The notes under the pieces: generated by a model
Seen by the model: the letters and a program-made list of their open reading frames with translations, nothing else
What the model was told of the DNA's origin: nothing
Database searches by the model: none
In this document: in pieces, positions 1-7,371 of the stretch
Position numbering within the stretch: position 1 is the stretch's first letter
Layout of the letters: the number at the start of each line of letters is the position of its first letter
NCBI GenBank assembly: GCA_937121175.1
Contig: CAKZKD010000006.1
Coordinates: 1 to 64,000 of the forward strand
DNA length: 64,000 bases
DNA from: an uncultured Flavobacteriales bacterium
GTDB lineage: Bacteria > Bacteroidota > Bacteroidia > Flavobacteriales_G > Salibacteraceae
Direction of reading: 5' to 3'
Translations under genes and position numbers: made by a program

Positions 1-84
1 CTTGTCACTTGTCACTTGTCACTTGTCACTTGTCACTTGTCACTTGTCACTTGTCACTTGTCACTTGTCACTTGTCACTTGTCA
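1..84. repeat. Heptanucleotide tandem repeat, 12 copies of CTTGTCA
   Basis: Twelve uninterrupted, identical copies of the 7-bp unit CTTGTCA run from the first base of the window, so the array may extend further left. It lies just beyond the 3' end of the TfoX-like gene. The unit resembles that of the second array at 1740-1788 (CAACTTT, i.e. CTTTCAA in another phase). Perfect copies suggest slipped-strand expansion or recent spread. A 7-bp unit is not a multiple of three, so any gene reading through it would shift frame when copy number changes. No coding role is visible here. Confidence 0.95.
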
Positions 85-93
85 ATGCAAACT

Positions 94-453
94 TTACTTC
101 TTTTTGCTCGACTTTGCCAGCGGATTAAAAGCTAAACACAAATCCAACCAATACGCCAAATCATCTTCTAGGTCAATTCCTTCTTCTTCTATGAAAATGT
201 AGCCTCGCATGGGTCTGCCGGTAAAGTCCATGGGTAGGGAGTATTCTTTTTTTATGGCTTCTGGATACACTTCCTCACCAATTCGAGCCATTAACAGACC
301 TGAGTTCGTTTTCTTAGAAATATGGGTTCCACAAAGCATTTTGTCTTCAACCATAAAACACATTCCACCCATCATTTTGCGTGCTTCAAAATTTACTTTT
401 TTAGATTCAAGATAATTTGAAATCCGTTCTGCGGTATATTCATCGTATGCCAT
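94..453 (-). CDS. TfoX/Sxy N-terminal domain family protein
   Basis: The 119-residue protein matches the small TfoX/Sxy N-terminal domain: an N-terminal helix (AERISNYLESKKVNFEARKMMGG) followed by the MMGGMCFMVEDKM strand and a sheet ending near GYIFIEEEGID, with a lysine-rich tail. In Gammaproteobacteria, TfoX/Sxy is a competence regulator, but free-standing N-terminal domains like this one are widespread and their function is mostly unknown. It starts 9 bp downstream of the Kunitz-domain lipoprotein gene on the same strand, so the two may be co-transcribed. I am confident of the family and make no claim about competence. Confidence 0.82.
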   Translation of the reverse strand: MAYDEYTAERISNYLESKKVNFEARKMMGGMCFMVEDKMLCGTHISKKTNSGLLMARIGEEVYPEAIKKEYSLPMDFTGRPMRGYIFIEEEGIDLEDDLAYWLDLCLAFNPLAKSSKKK

Positions 454-462
454 GCGATTATT

Positions 463-702
463 TTATTGACAAGCTTTGCATTCCTTCATAGAGTCAAATG
501 GGACTGTGCCTCCGCATCCGCCCCAAATAAATTCTTCGCAACGTTTGGTGTTTTGATTGTAAAAGTACTTAGGAATATACGATTCACAATTGCCTGGGTC
601 TGGAATTAGTGAGCAGCCAGGAACATTTTCATTATTCTTATTACAACTCATAAAAAAAGTTGATATAAAAAGTACGGTCGAAGCTTTCGAAATTGAATTC
701 AT
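463..702 (-). CDS. Kunitz/BPTI-domain lipoprotein
   Basis: This 79-residue protein has a short hydrophobic signal ending in a lipobox-like FFMSC (Cys20 would be lipidated), then one Kunitz/BPTI module. Six cysteines lie at 30, 39, 55, 63, 75 and 78, with spacing close to BPTI (8, 15, 7, 11, 2 intervening residues; the last two gaps are each one shorter). The YFYN segment and FIWGGCGG core are characteristic of the fold. The residue after the second cysteine, which is P1 in canonical inhibitors, is Glu40 rather than Lys/Arg, so classical trypsin inhibition is not expected. It probably sits on the outer membrane; a protease-inhibitor role is inferred from the fold. It lies directly upstream of the TfoX-like gene. 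Confidence 0.85.
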   Translation of the reverse strand: MNSISKASTVLFISTFFMSCNKNNENVPGCSLIPDPGNCESYIPKYFYNQNTKRCEEFIWGGCGGTVPFDSMKECKACQ

Positions 703-937
703 AATTTGTATTTGCTAAGTTTTAACGTTTAATTATCTGTTTGAAACTCGTCAAGTCAATTTTATCTTGAAGGTGAATTAACAAACTTCTTGAAAATTTA
801 TTGCTCCATTGGGTTCTGTTCAATTGCAAAATTTTTAACGGTTGAATTTTCATCTTTAACGTTATTCTTTGGTAATGTTTTTAATGATGTGTCTCTAAAG
901 TTTAAATTTAGGTTTCTGTTTAAATTCTTATTGCAAC

Positions 938-1726
938 ATGCGGGCATTTTTCCTTTTAGGACTTTCGTTATTCGTTTATTTCCAAACTGTAGCTCAATCC
1001 GAGTTGCGGTACACTTGGGAGGATGAATTTACCGAGGTTGAAAAGCAAAAAGTTCGAGCTTGGCTTTCTACAACATACAAAGCGGTTCAGTCAAAGATAG
1101 GTGAGTACCCATTTGATGTTTATGTACATATTCACCGCCGTGAGGGAAAAGAGGAACCTTGTCCTTGGGCAAATACATGGCGATATCCAAAGCAGCAAAT
1201 TTTCTTTCACATTGACCCGAATTATTCGCTTGAGGAATTTCTTGCAGACTGGACGGCTCCCCACGAAATGAGCCATTTGGCAATTCCTTATATCGGTGAA
1301 AAAGAGGCTTGGTTCTCAGAAGGGTTTGCTTCTTTTTTACAATACCAAGTGATGCTTGAAATGGGCGAGATGACCAAAATGAGCATTGACAGTGCATACA
1401 ATTCTAAATTTTCAGGAGTTCTGGAATATTACCGAAGTACTGAATCTGTAGGTGATATCGCAATTCAAAAAAGAAAGGAATCGAATTACAAAGCGATGTA
1501 TTGGGGTGGAGCGAATTTGTTCTACCAATGGAATCAACAATTGATTGAGAAGGAGAATCGAGAGTTCAGCTCATTGTTTCAAGAATATCTAAAATGTTGT
1601 AGAAAAACTTCTAGAGGTGTTGATGGTGTTGTGAAGGCCATAGATGAAGTTTACGGTGGGACTATTGGTCAAGATCTATTGTTTAAGTTTAGGAATGGGG
1701 AGAGTGGGGCGAATTTTAAATTTTGA
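938..1726 (+). CDS. Secreted gluzincin-type zinc peptidase-like protein
   Basis: 262 residues. A signal peptide (residues 1-20, ending VAQ) is followed by a domain with a zinc-peptidase HEMSH motif (His109, Glu110, His113) and WFSEGFASF downstream, where Glu128 fits the third zinc ligand of the gluzincin (M1-like / peptidase MA-like) clan. This spacing (HExxH then Glu 15 residues on) supports an intact metal site. The protein is probably periplasmic or exported. It is shorter than true M1 aminopeptidases and resembles the minimal MA-like domain. The substrate is unknown. It stands alone on the + strand, with a heptamer tandem repeat starting 13 bp after its stop. Confidence 0.75.
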   Translation: MRAFFLLGLSLFVYFQTVAQSELRYTWEDEFTEVEKQKVRAWLSTTYKAVQSKIGEYPFDVYVHIHRREGKEEPCPWANTWRYPKQQIFFHIDPNYSLEEFLADWTAPHEMSHLAIPYIGEKEAWFSEGFASFLQYQVMLEMGEMTKMSIDSAYNSKFSGVLEYYRSTESVGDIAIQKRKESNYKAMYWGGANLFYQWNQQLIEKENREFSSLFQEYLKCCRKTSRGVDGVVKAIDEVYGGTIGQDLLFKFRNGESGANFKF

Positions 1727-1739
1727 ATGCTTAATTTTT

Positions 1740-1788
1740 CAACTTTCAACTTTCAACTTTCAACTTTCAACTTTCAACTTTCAACTTT
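1740..1788. repeat. Heptanucleotide tandem repeat, 7 copies of CAACTTT
   Basis: Seven perfect copies of CAACTTT fill the gap between the peptidase-like gene and the YkgJ-family gene. Just 3' of the array is TATTTTTG (1796-1803), which matches the Bacteroidota -7 consensus TAnnTTTG, only 7 bp before the YkgJ start codon. The repeat therefore occupies the place where the -33 box of that promoter would lie. Its unit and length resemble those of the array at 1-84. Confidence 0.93.
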
Positions 1789-1795
1789 CAAATTG

Positions 1796-1803
1796 TATTT
1801 TTG
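1796..1803 (+). promoter_or_regulatory. Possible -7 promoter element for the YkgJ gene
   Basis: TATTTTTG fits TAnnTTTG exactly. If used, transcription would begin almost at the start codon at 1811, giving a near-leaderless message. No separate TTG -33 box is visible because the heptamer repeat fills that interval. Weak support on sequence alone. Confidence 0.35.
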
Positions 1804-1810
1804 AAACTGG

Positions 1811-2287
1811 ATGAATGAGAATTACCGAAAGTCTCTTGAGAAGGCAAAATCAAATAAGAAGCTTGTAAAACAGAAATTACAGCAGTTAGACACTTCAAAT
1901 TCTGGGGTATTGGACTTCACATTTCATAAACTTCATGAAGAGGTGTTTGCAAAAACCGATTGCTTAGACTGTGCGAATTGTTGCAAGACCACTAGTCCTA
2001 TTTTTGAGCAACAAGACATTGATCGCGTTGCAAAGCGGAAAAAAATAACTACAGGAGAATTTATTACAAAGTACTTGTATATGGATGAAGAAGGGGATTT
2101 TGTTCTTCAAAATGCTCCATGTTCTTTTTTAAATACAGATAACACGTGTGGTATTTATGACGTGCGGCCAAAAGCGTGCAGTGAATACCCTCACACCAAT
2201 CGAAAAAAAATGCACGAAATTTTAGATTTGACCTACGAGAACGCCTTTGTTTGTCCTGCGGTTAGCGAAATTATTCGAATGCTTTAA
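1811..2287 (+). CDS. YkgJ family cysteine cluster protein
   Basis: 158 residues with the YkgJ-type cysteine signature: CLDCANCC near residues 55-62, then a CSFL...CGIYDVRPKACSEYP block and a final FVCP. This family (formerly UPF0153) is thought to chelate zinc or an iron-sulphur centre through these cysteines, and its cellular role is not established. The N-terminus is a short basic, charged helix without a signal peptide, so it is cytoplasmic. The stop is 14 bp from the convergent receiver-domain gene. Confidence 0.88.
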   Translation: MNENYRKSLEKAKSNKKLVKQKLQQLDTSNSGVLDFTFHKLHEEVFAKTDCLDCANCCKTTSPIFEQQDIDRVAKRKKITTGEFITKYLYMDEEGDFVLQNAPCSFLNTDNTCGIYDVRPKACSEYPHTNRKKMHEILDLTYENAFVCPAVSEIIRML

Positions 2288-2301
2288 CCTAACTATTTCA
2301 A

Positions 2302-2676
2302 CTAATCCATTTCGTTTAAAAACCTCAGTTTTTCCATGGATAAGGGTTTGGTAATAAAACCTTGAACTAGACCGTGAGTCTGGGAACGCTTAATATCATC
2401 AGGACTAACGGAGGAGGTTAGCATGAAAATTTTAAGGCTATTATCGTTATTTTTTGCCGAAAGTGACTCTAGGAATTCCCACCCATCCATAATAGGCATA
2501 TTAATATCTAAAAAAATGATTTGGAGGGGAAGAGCATCTTGATGTATTTTCTCTAATGCTTCCTGTCCATTTCCAGCAATGATAAGCTCGGTGTTAGAAC
2601 TCATTTTCTTAATCATTTTAGAGTTGATTAAGTTTTGAATTGGGTCATCATCGATTAGTAAAATACGTTCTATCAT
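2302..2676 (-). CDS. Single-domain response regulator (CheY-like receiver)
   Basis: 124 residues forming a receiver domain and nothing else: acidic pocket IDDDP (residues 8-12), phospho-acceptor Asp57 in IIFLDINMP, Ser/Thr switch in FMLTSS and the conserved Lys in ITKPLS. There is no output domain, so it acts through protein contacts or as part of a phosphorelay. No histidine kinase is adjacent; the nearest are at 11.6-14.1 kb and its partner cannot be assigned. It ends convergently with the YkgJ gene. Confidence 0.9.
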   Translation of the reverse strand: MIERILLIDDDPIQNLINSKMIKKMSSNTELIIAGNGQEALEKIHQDALPLQIIFLDINMPIMDGWEFLESLSAKNNDNSLKIFMLTSSVSPDDIKRSQTHGLVQGFITKPLSMEKLRFLNEMD

Positions 2677-2768
2677 TCAGTCCATTTAGTTGCTGCAATT
2701 TCGGCCTTTAGAACGGGGAAAAAAAATAAAAGTTCCATTAATAACAATTATTTATTACTTCAATAGAG

Positions 2769-2776
2769 TAATTTTG
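2769..2776 (+). promoter_or_regulatory. Probable -7 element of the B12-uptake operon
   Basis: TAATTTTG matches the Bacteroidota -7 consensus exactly and lies about 9 bp before the start of the cobalamin riboswitch aptamer, which is where a promoter is expected. No clear TTG -33 box is seen 19-21 bp upstream in the A/T-rich stretch. Confidence 0.5.
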
Positions 2777-2779
2777 CAA

Positions 2780-2998
2780 AGTTGTTGGTTCTCAGACTGC
2801 AATTCAGCAGAATGAGTGAAAAGGGAATTCGGTGAAACCCCGAAACTGTTCCCGCAGCTGTAAGGTTTAGAAAAGGCTTTTGTCTGCAATCACTTCCGAG
2901 GAAAGGAGGGAAGATGCAAAAGTGAACCGAGTCAGAAGACCTGCCAATGGCTATTTTGTAAGGGCGTTCCGGGATAGGACAACCTTCTAACTATTTTT
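2780..2998 (+). promoter_or_regulatory. Cobalamin (B12) riboswitch
   Basis: The leader of the operon at 3013 carries the conserved cobalamin aptamer core: AAAAGGGAAT, GGTGAAACCCC, CTGTTCCCGCAGCTGTAA (2819-2865) and the B12 box GAGTCAGAAGACCTGCC (about 2930-2945). TTGGT at 2785 can pair with GCCAA at 2943 to close the P1 stem. Beyond the aptamer (ends about 2955), AAGG (2960) and CCTT (2983) with internal GTTCC/GGAC can form a second hairpin followed by CTATTTTTTA, a plausible expression platform. Adenosylcobalamin or a relative should repress the four downstream genes. The aptamer call is strong; the terminator-like platform is inferred. Confidence 0.93.
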
Positions 2999-3012
2999 TA
3001 TTTAACTCAGTA

Positions 3013-4527
3013 ATGAAAAAAAGAATTATTGGAGCATTCCTTTCTATGGGATTGGTATGTTCAATGCATGGTCAAACGGTTTCTAACTTTGAAAACGTAT
3101 TACAAGGTGGCGACACCACATGGAACGGCTCGGACGTAAGTGGCGGTTTTGTAAATGGAGCAGCGTTTTTTTTAAACGATTACAATATCCAATGGGGAAG
3201 TTGGAGTGGTTTTTCTGTTTCTAAAACTACAGATACCGTTACAGGAACTTGGTCCAATCAATATTCAAGTATTTCTGGAAATGGAGCAAATAGAAGCCCA
3301 AGTTATGGTGTAGTGTACAGTGATGCAACCGCTATGTTTACGCATTCACTCTCAGGAGATTCTATCTATGGTTTGTCGGTCAATAATTCCACTTATGCGT
3401 ATAAGACGATTCTAAATGGCGATAATTTCACGGAGAAATTTGGGGGTGCAACTGGAAATGACCCTGATTTTTTTAGCATTACATTTTACGGTTACAACGC
3501 AGATTTTGAACTTACAGATTCTGTAGAGTTTTTTCTTGCGGATTACCGTGATGCTAATAACTCCAACGATTACATCGTAAAAAATTGGACTTGGGTAAAT
3601 TTGAAAAGTTTGGGTAATATTCGTTATTTAGGCATTGAATTTAGTTCATCTGATGTTGGTCAATTTGGAATTAATACACCAACCTATGCTTGTGTTGATA
3701 GCTTAGTGTATAAAAACTCAAGTTCAGATTTTATGCCGATTGCCGCGTATATGGTTGAATCCTTGCCGTTTAATTCGAGTCCTAAAAATTACAACGTGGT
3801 GGAGTTTGCAATTAACCCTGGTAATACGGTTGACTCTTTGTCTGCAACCATGATTACGCAACCTACTAATGGAACCATGTCAGTTTTGAGCGATTCAATA
3901 GTTTCTTATGAGCCCAACATAGGGTTTAACGGAGTAGATACGGTCTGGGTTTTATTAACTAATCAAGCTGGTTTGACAGATACAGGTCTAATTCAAATAA
4001 CCGTAAATGACGCTCCTGTGGCAATGGTAGATACCATAACTCATGGAAGCGATGGTGTAGTTACCATTGATATTCTTGATAATGATTTGGATGAAGTTAA
4101 GTCGGATTTGAGAGTTAGTTTATTGGATACTGCCAAAAACGGAAACGCATCTATTGTTAGTAAGCAACTGGAGTATATCTCTAACACCGGATTTGAAGGA
4201 GCAGATACGGTTTCGTATCTTATTTGCGATTTGTATGGAGCATGCGATACCGGTTGGGTTTATATTACCATAAAAAATGCGACTGGAATTGAAGCGTATG
4301 TTAATTCAAAAGCTTCAGTATATCCCAATCCAACAAAAAATCAAGTTCAAGTTAAGGGTTTGACCAAAACCATAATTTCGGTTGATTTAATCTCAATAAC
4401 TGGGGAGCAAATACCAGTGGAAATAGTAGAAAACAAAATAGATTTATCAGAATTTGACTCCGGCATATATTTCCTTTCCATTTCAATGGAAACTGAAACG
4501 CAGATGGTTAAGGTAATTAAGCAATGA
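3013..4527 (+). CDS. DUF4465-domain surface protein with Ig-like region and T9SS sorting domain
   Basis: 504 residues. A signal peptide (1-20, ending MHGQ) is followed by a DUF4465-type domain (about 30-235) with diagnostic stretches such as NDPDFFSITFYGYNA and FLADYRDANNSNDYI, then cadherin/Big-like modules (about 245-420; DILDNDLDE) and a type A T9SS sorting domain (VYPNPTKN to the end). The protein should be secreted through the outer membrane and anchored there. As the first gene after the cobalamin riboswitch, and overlapping the next gene by ATGA, it probably helps capture corrinoids or their carriers at the surface. That role comes from context, not from a known activity. Confidence 0.85.
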   Translation: MKKRIIGAFLSMGLVCSMHGQTVSNFENVLQGGDTTWNGSDVSGGFVNGAAFFLNDYNIQWGSWSGFSVSKTTDTVTGTWSNQYSSISGNGANRSPSYGVVYSDATAMFTHSLSGDSIYGLSVNNSTYAYKTILNGDNFTEKFGGATGNDPDFFSITFYGYNADFELTDSVEFFLADYRDANNSNDYIVKNWTWVNLKSLGNIRYLGIEFSSSDVGQFGINTPTYACVDSLVYKNSSSDFMPIAAYMVESLPFNSSPKNYNVVEFAINPGNTVDSLSATMITQPTNGTMSVLSDSIVSYEPNIGFNGVDTVWVLLTNQAGLTDTGLIQITVNDAPVAMVDTITHGSDGVVTIDILDNDLDEVKSDLRVSLLDTAKNGNASIVSKQLEYISNTGFEGADTVSYLICDLYGACDTGWVYITIKNATGIEAYVNSKASVYPNPTKNQVQVKGLTKTIISVDLISITGEQIPVEIVENKIDLSEFDSGIYFLSISMETETQMVKVIKQ

Positions 4528-5522
4528 AATTCACACTAGTATTTGTTATAGGAGTGTTGGCCATGGACTTTGTCCACGGCCAAGGCTCTTATGCTCCAAA
4601 TGCAGAAATGGCTGGAACTGATGCTATCTATTTCGAAAGTGAGAAGTTCAAATCATGGGCTTCAGAAATCACCCTTGAACGTGGTTTTAAGGACATTGCC
4701 AACAAGTCGATAGGTTCTGTGAATTTTGGGACACCGAACGAAGCTTTGGGTATTAGTGACAAGTCGGCAGTAAGTTTTGGGGATAGTGGAGTAGCAGTAC
4801 TTTCCTTTAATGGTTGGATTACCAATGGGTCTGGACCCGATTTTGCTGTTTTTGAAAATAGCTTTAATAATGAGTTCCTCGAACTTGCCTTTGTTGAAGT
4901 AAGTAAAGACGGTACAAATTTCTTTCGATTTCCGGCTTACAGTGAAACACCTGTAAATGCTCAAATAAGTTCTTTCGATTTGTTAGATGCATCTAATATC
5001 AAAAACTTAGCAGGGAAGTATAAGGTGCAATATGGTACGCCGTTCGATTTGGATGATGTGGCCATCGATTCCGTTCGTTACGTAAGAATTGTTGATGTCG
5101 TTGGAAGTATTGATACCAATATAGCTTCTAAAGATGCTCAAGGGAGAATCATTAATGACCCGTACCCGACTGATTTTCAGAACAATGGATTTTATACTGG
5201 TGGTTTCGATTTGGATGCAATTGGGCTGATAAACTATGACGGGGAGATTTTTCTGAATAATGCAGAAGTAAACTCGCTGTCGTTGGAAATTTCCCTTTTT
5301 CCTAATCCGACAAAAACAAGTTTTTCAGTTTCAGGAATAGGTTCAGGAATAGGTTCAGGAACGGTTGAGATGTATTCTTTGAATGGAGAAAAAATACTTT
5401 CGCAAACTATTGATGAATCAAGCAAATCAGTAGTTGACGTTTCTGATTTACAACGTGGTATGTACTTAGTTTCTATTTCGTCCGAGGACTCACTAACAAT
5501 CACTAAAGTTGTTTTGCAGTAG
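4524..5522 (+). CDS. T9SS-sorted surface protein of the B12-uptake operon
   Basis: 332 residues with a signal peptide (about 1-19, ending VHGQ), a conserved globular domain containing GPDFAVFENSF and VQYGTPFDLDDVA, and a C-terminal type A sorting domain (FPNPTKTSFSV). A short tandem repeat (SGIG) precedes the second sorting-domain strand. Its start overlaps the previous stop (ATGA), which implies translational coupling. The central domain resembles a lectin-like or jelly-roll surface module often found beside TonB receptors, but I cannot name a characterised family. Riboswitch control and position suggest a role in corrinoid binding at the cell surface. Confidence 0.8.
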   Translation: MKFTLVFVIGVLAMDFVHGQGSYAPNAEMAGTDAIYFESEKFKSWASEITLERGFKDIANKSIGSVNFGTPNEALGISDKSAVSFGDSGVAVLSFNGWITNGSGPDFAVFENSFNNEFLELAFVEVSKDGTNFFRFPAYSETPVNAQISSFDLLDASNIKNLAGKYKVQYGTPFDLDDVAIDSVRYVRIVDVVGSIDTNIASKDAQGRIINDPYPTDFQNNGFYTGGFDLDAIGLINYDGEIFLNNAEVNSLSLEISLFPNPTKTSFSVSGIGSGIGSGTVEMYSLNGEKILSQTIDESSKSVVDVSDLQRGMYLVSISSEDSLTITKVVLQ

Positions 5523-7371
5523 ATTTTTTTGGGCTATGGTGTTTGTGCTGGTTTCAATGAACCTGAAAGCCCAACAAACCCTAGATTCGACTCAATCGCT
5601 AAAGGAGGTTGCGGTCGAAGCTGTCATTAAACCAGCCCCAGTATTTCGGATAGAAAAACTGGATAAAGCCCTATTGGAATCTCAACCCCAATTGTCGATT
5701 GACAATGCGCTTAAATTTCAAACCAATCTTATGGTGCGGGATTATGGCTCTGGAGCGCTCAGTTCAATCTCTTTTAGAGGTTATGGTTCTAGACATACAG
5801 CAGTATTCTGGGAAGATATGCCTGTAGTAAGTTCGATGAACAAAACATTTGATGGTTCCTTATTTCCAACCTTTATGGCTAATGAGGTTTCGGTACAATA
5901 CGGAGCCTCGGGAATGATAAACGGCACAGGCGGGCTAGGAGGAACCTTGGTGTTTCAATCGACACCATCATTTGAGGACACGTTGAAATTTGCACTTGAA
6001 CAAACTATTTCCTCTATAAACAATGGAGCCACTGGAATCAAAATCCAAAAAAGCAGTAAGCGATGGTTTAGTACTACACATTTCTTTTCTCGGTATGAGT
6101 CTAATGAGTTTAGGTACATGAATCCGATTGGAGATTCTATAGTTGAACAACGAATGAAAGGAGCAGGAAATCAAATCTTATCCGGGCAACAGAAGTTGGC
6201 ATATAAACTCAATGAAAAGAGTGTGTTAACATGGAATTTATTTTTACAGAGTGCCAGCAGGCGATTGCCACATTTAACATCACAGACGGGCGTATCAGAG
6301 TCGCAAAAAGACAATTCTCTGTTTACTAACTTGGTTTACACCACTTATTTGAAAAATGCTAAATTGAAGGTAGTTGGCGGGATGCGGACCAGCGGATTAC
6401 AGTATATCAATTCTGCTATAAACGTAAATGACGTAGGGCAAGAACGAACTGCTTTTGTACAAACCAGAATAAGTTACGTAATTGGAAAATTCGATTTGGA
6501 AAATGCACTGTTATATAACGAAGCGTTTGCAGTTCATCCAGAATATAATGGATGGAGACGGCAATGTGATGTTCAACACATCATGAGAGCAAGGTACAGC
6601 TGGAAACAATTTCTGTTTCACGGATTGATAAAGTCTCAAATCATAGATACGGTTATCCTTCCCTTATTGCCATCTGTAGGTGTTGCATGGAAGTCTCAAA
6701 CAGACTGGTTGCAGGTAAAGACAAATGCGGCATATCATGCAATGGCGCCTTCTCTAAACGATTTGTATTGGTCTGTTGGAGGAAACCCGAATTTGGTTCC
6801 AGAAAAAGGCTGGACAACTGAACTCAGTTTTGCTTCGGAACGAGATACGGGCCTAAACTATGAATTGACCGGTTTTTGGAGTAGAATAGAGGATAGAATT
6901 TTATGGCAACCCGAAGCCTTTGGTGTTTGGCAAGCGAGTAACATTAGCACAGTTACTAATTATGGGTTTGAGGCTACTGGTAGATATACCAACTATTTCA
7001 GCGCTAATGTCAAACTAAATTCTGTAGTCAATTATTCTTATAACGAGGCTTTTGATGCTAAGAATCAGCAATTGGCTTATTTGCCTAAACATCGCGTTTC
7101 GGTATTCAATGTGGTGGATATTAAAAAAATTCAGATTTCTTACGGCCATAGGTTCACCGGCTTACGCTATTTGAACAGTGGCAACACATCTTATTTACCT
7201 TCTTATTTCAATGCCACAGCAAGTGTTAATTATAAGCTAGAATTTGATTCAAAAAACAAGGTTACTCTTGGCGTTACCATTGAAAACTTATACAACGAGC
7301 CTTACCAAGAAGTTGCGAACCGGCCAATGCCAAATCGATATTTTTTATTTAATATAAAATACTTTAAATGA
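5509..7371 (+). CDS. btuB: BtuB-like TonB-dependent outer-membrane receptor
   Basis: 620 residues. A signal peptide (ending LKAQQ) precedes a TonB-box-like segment (SLKEVAVEAV), a plug domain (about 45-155; ISFRGYGSRHTAVFWEDMP, GTGGLGGTLVF) and a beta-barrel to the C-terminus (YFLFNIKYFK). The length matches BtuB-class receptors. Together with the riboswitch, this supports import of cobalamin across the outer membrane, powered by TonB-ExbBD encoded elsewhere. The start is uncertain: TTG at 5509 overlaps the upstream gene by 14 bp and gives a fuller signal peptide (MFCSRFF...), whereas ATG at 5536 gives a short one. The stop overlaps the next start (ATGA). Confidence 0.88.
   Translation: MFCSRFFWAMVFVLVSMNLKAQQTLDSTQSLKEVAVEAVIKPAPVFRIEKLDKALLESQPQLSIDNALKFQTNLMVRDYGSGALSSISFRGYGSRHTAVFWEDMPVVSSMNKTFDGSLFPTFMANEVSVQYGASGMINGTGGLGGTLVFQSTPSFEDTLKFALEQTISSINNGATGIKIQKSSKRWFSTTHFFSRYESNEFRYMNPIGDSIVEQRMKGAGNQILSGQQKLAYKLNEKSVLTWNLFLQSASRRLPHLTSQTGVSESQKDNSLFTNLVYTTYLKNAKLKVVGGMRTSGLQYINSAINVNDVGQERTAFVQTRISYVIGKFDLENALLYNEAFAVHPEYNGWRRQCDVQHIMRARYSWKQFLFHGLIKSQIIDTVILPLLPSVGVAWKSQTDWLQVKTNAAYHAMAPSLNDLYWSVGGNPNLVPEKGWTTELSFASERDTGLNYELTGFWSRIEDRILWQPEAFGVWQASNISTVTNYGFEATGRYTNYFSANVKLNSVVNYSYNEAFDAKNQQLAYLPKHRVSVFNVVDIKKIQISYGHRFTGLRYLNSGNTSYLPSYFNATASVNYKLEFDSKNKVTLGVTIENLYNEPYQEVANRPMPNRYFLFNIKYFK

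Noticed and set aside
1-84. CRISPR array or phage attachment site
   Set aside because: The units are perfect, 7 bp long and without spacers, so a CRISPR array is excluded; no integrase is near.
790-1026. 78-residue plus-strand ORF before the zinc peptidase-like gene
   Set aside because: Overlaps the signal-peptide region of the 938 gene in another frame and its composition is Phe-rich from AT-rich DNA; no family resemblance.
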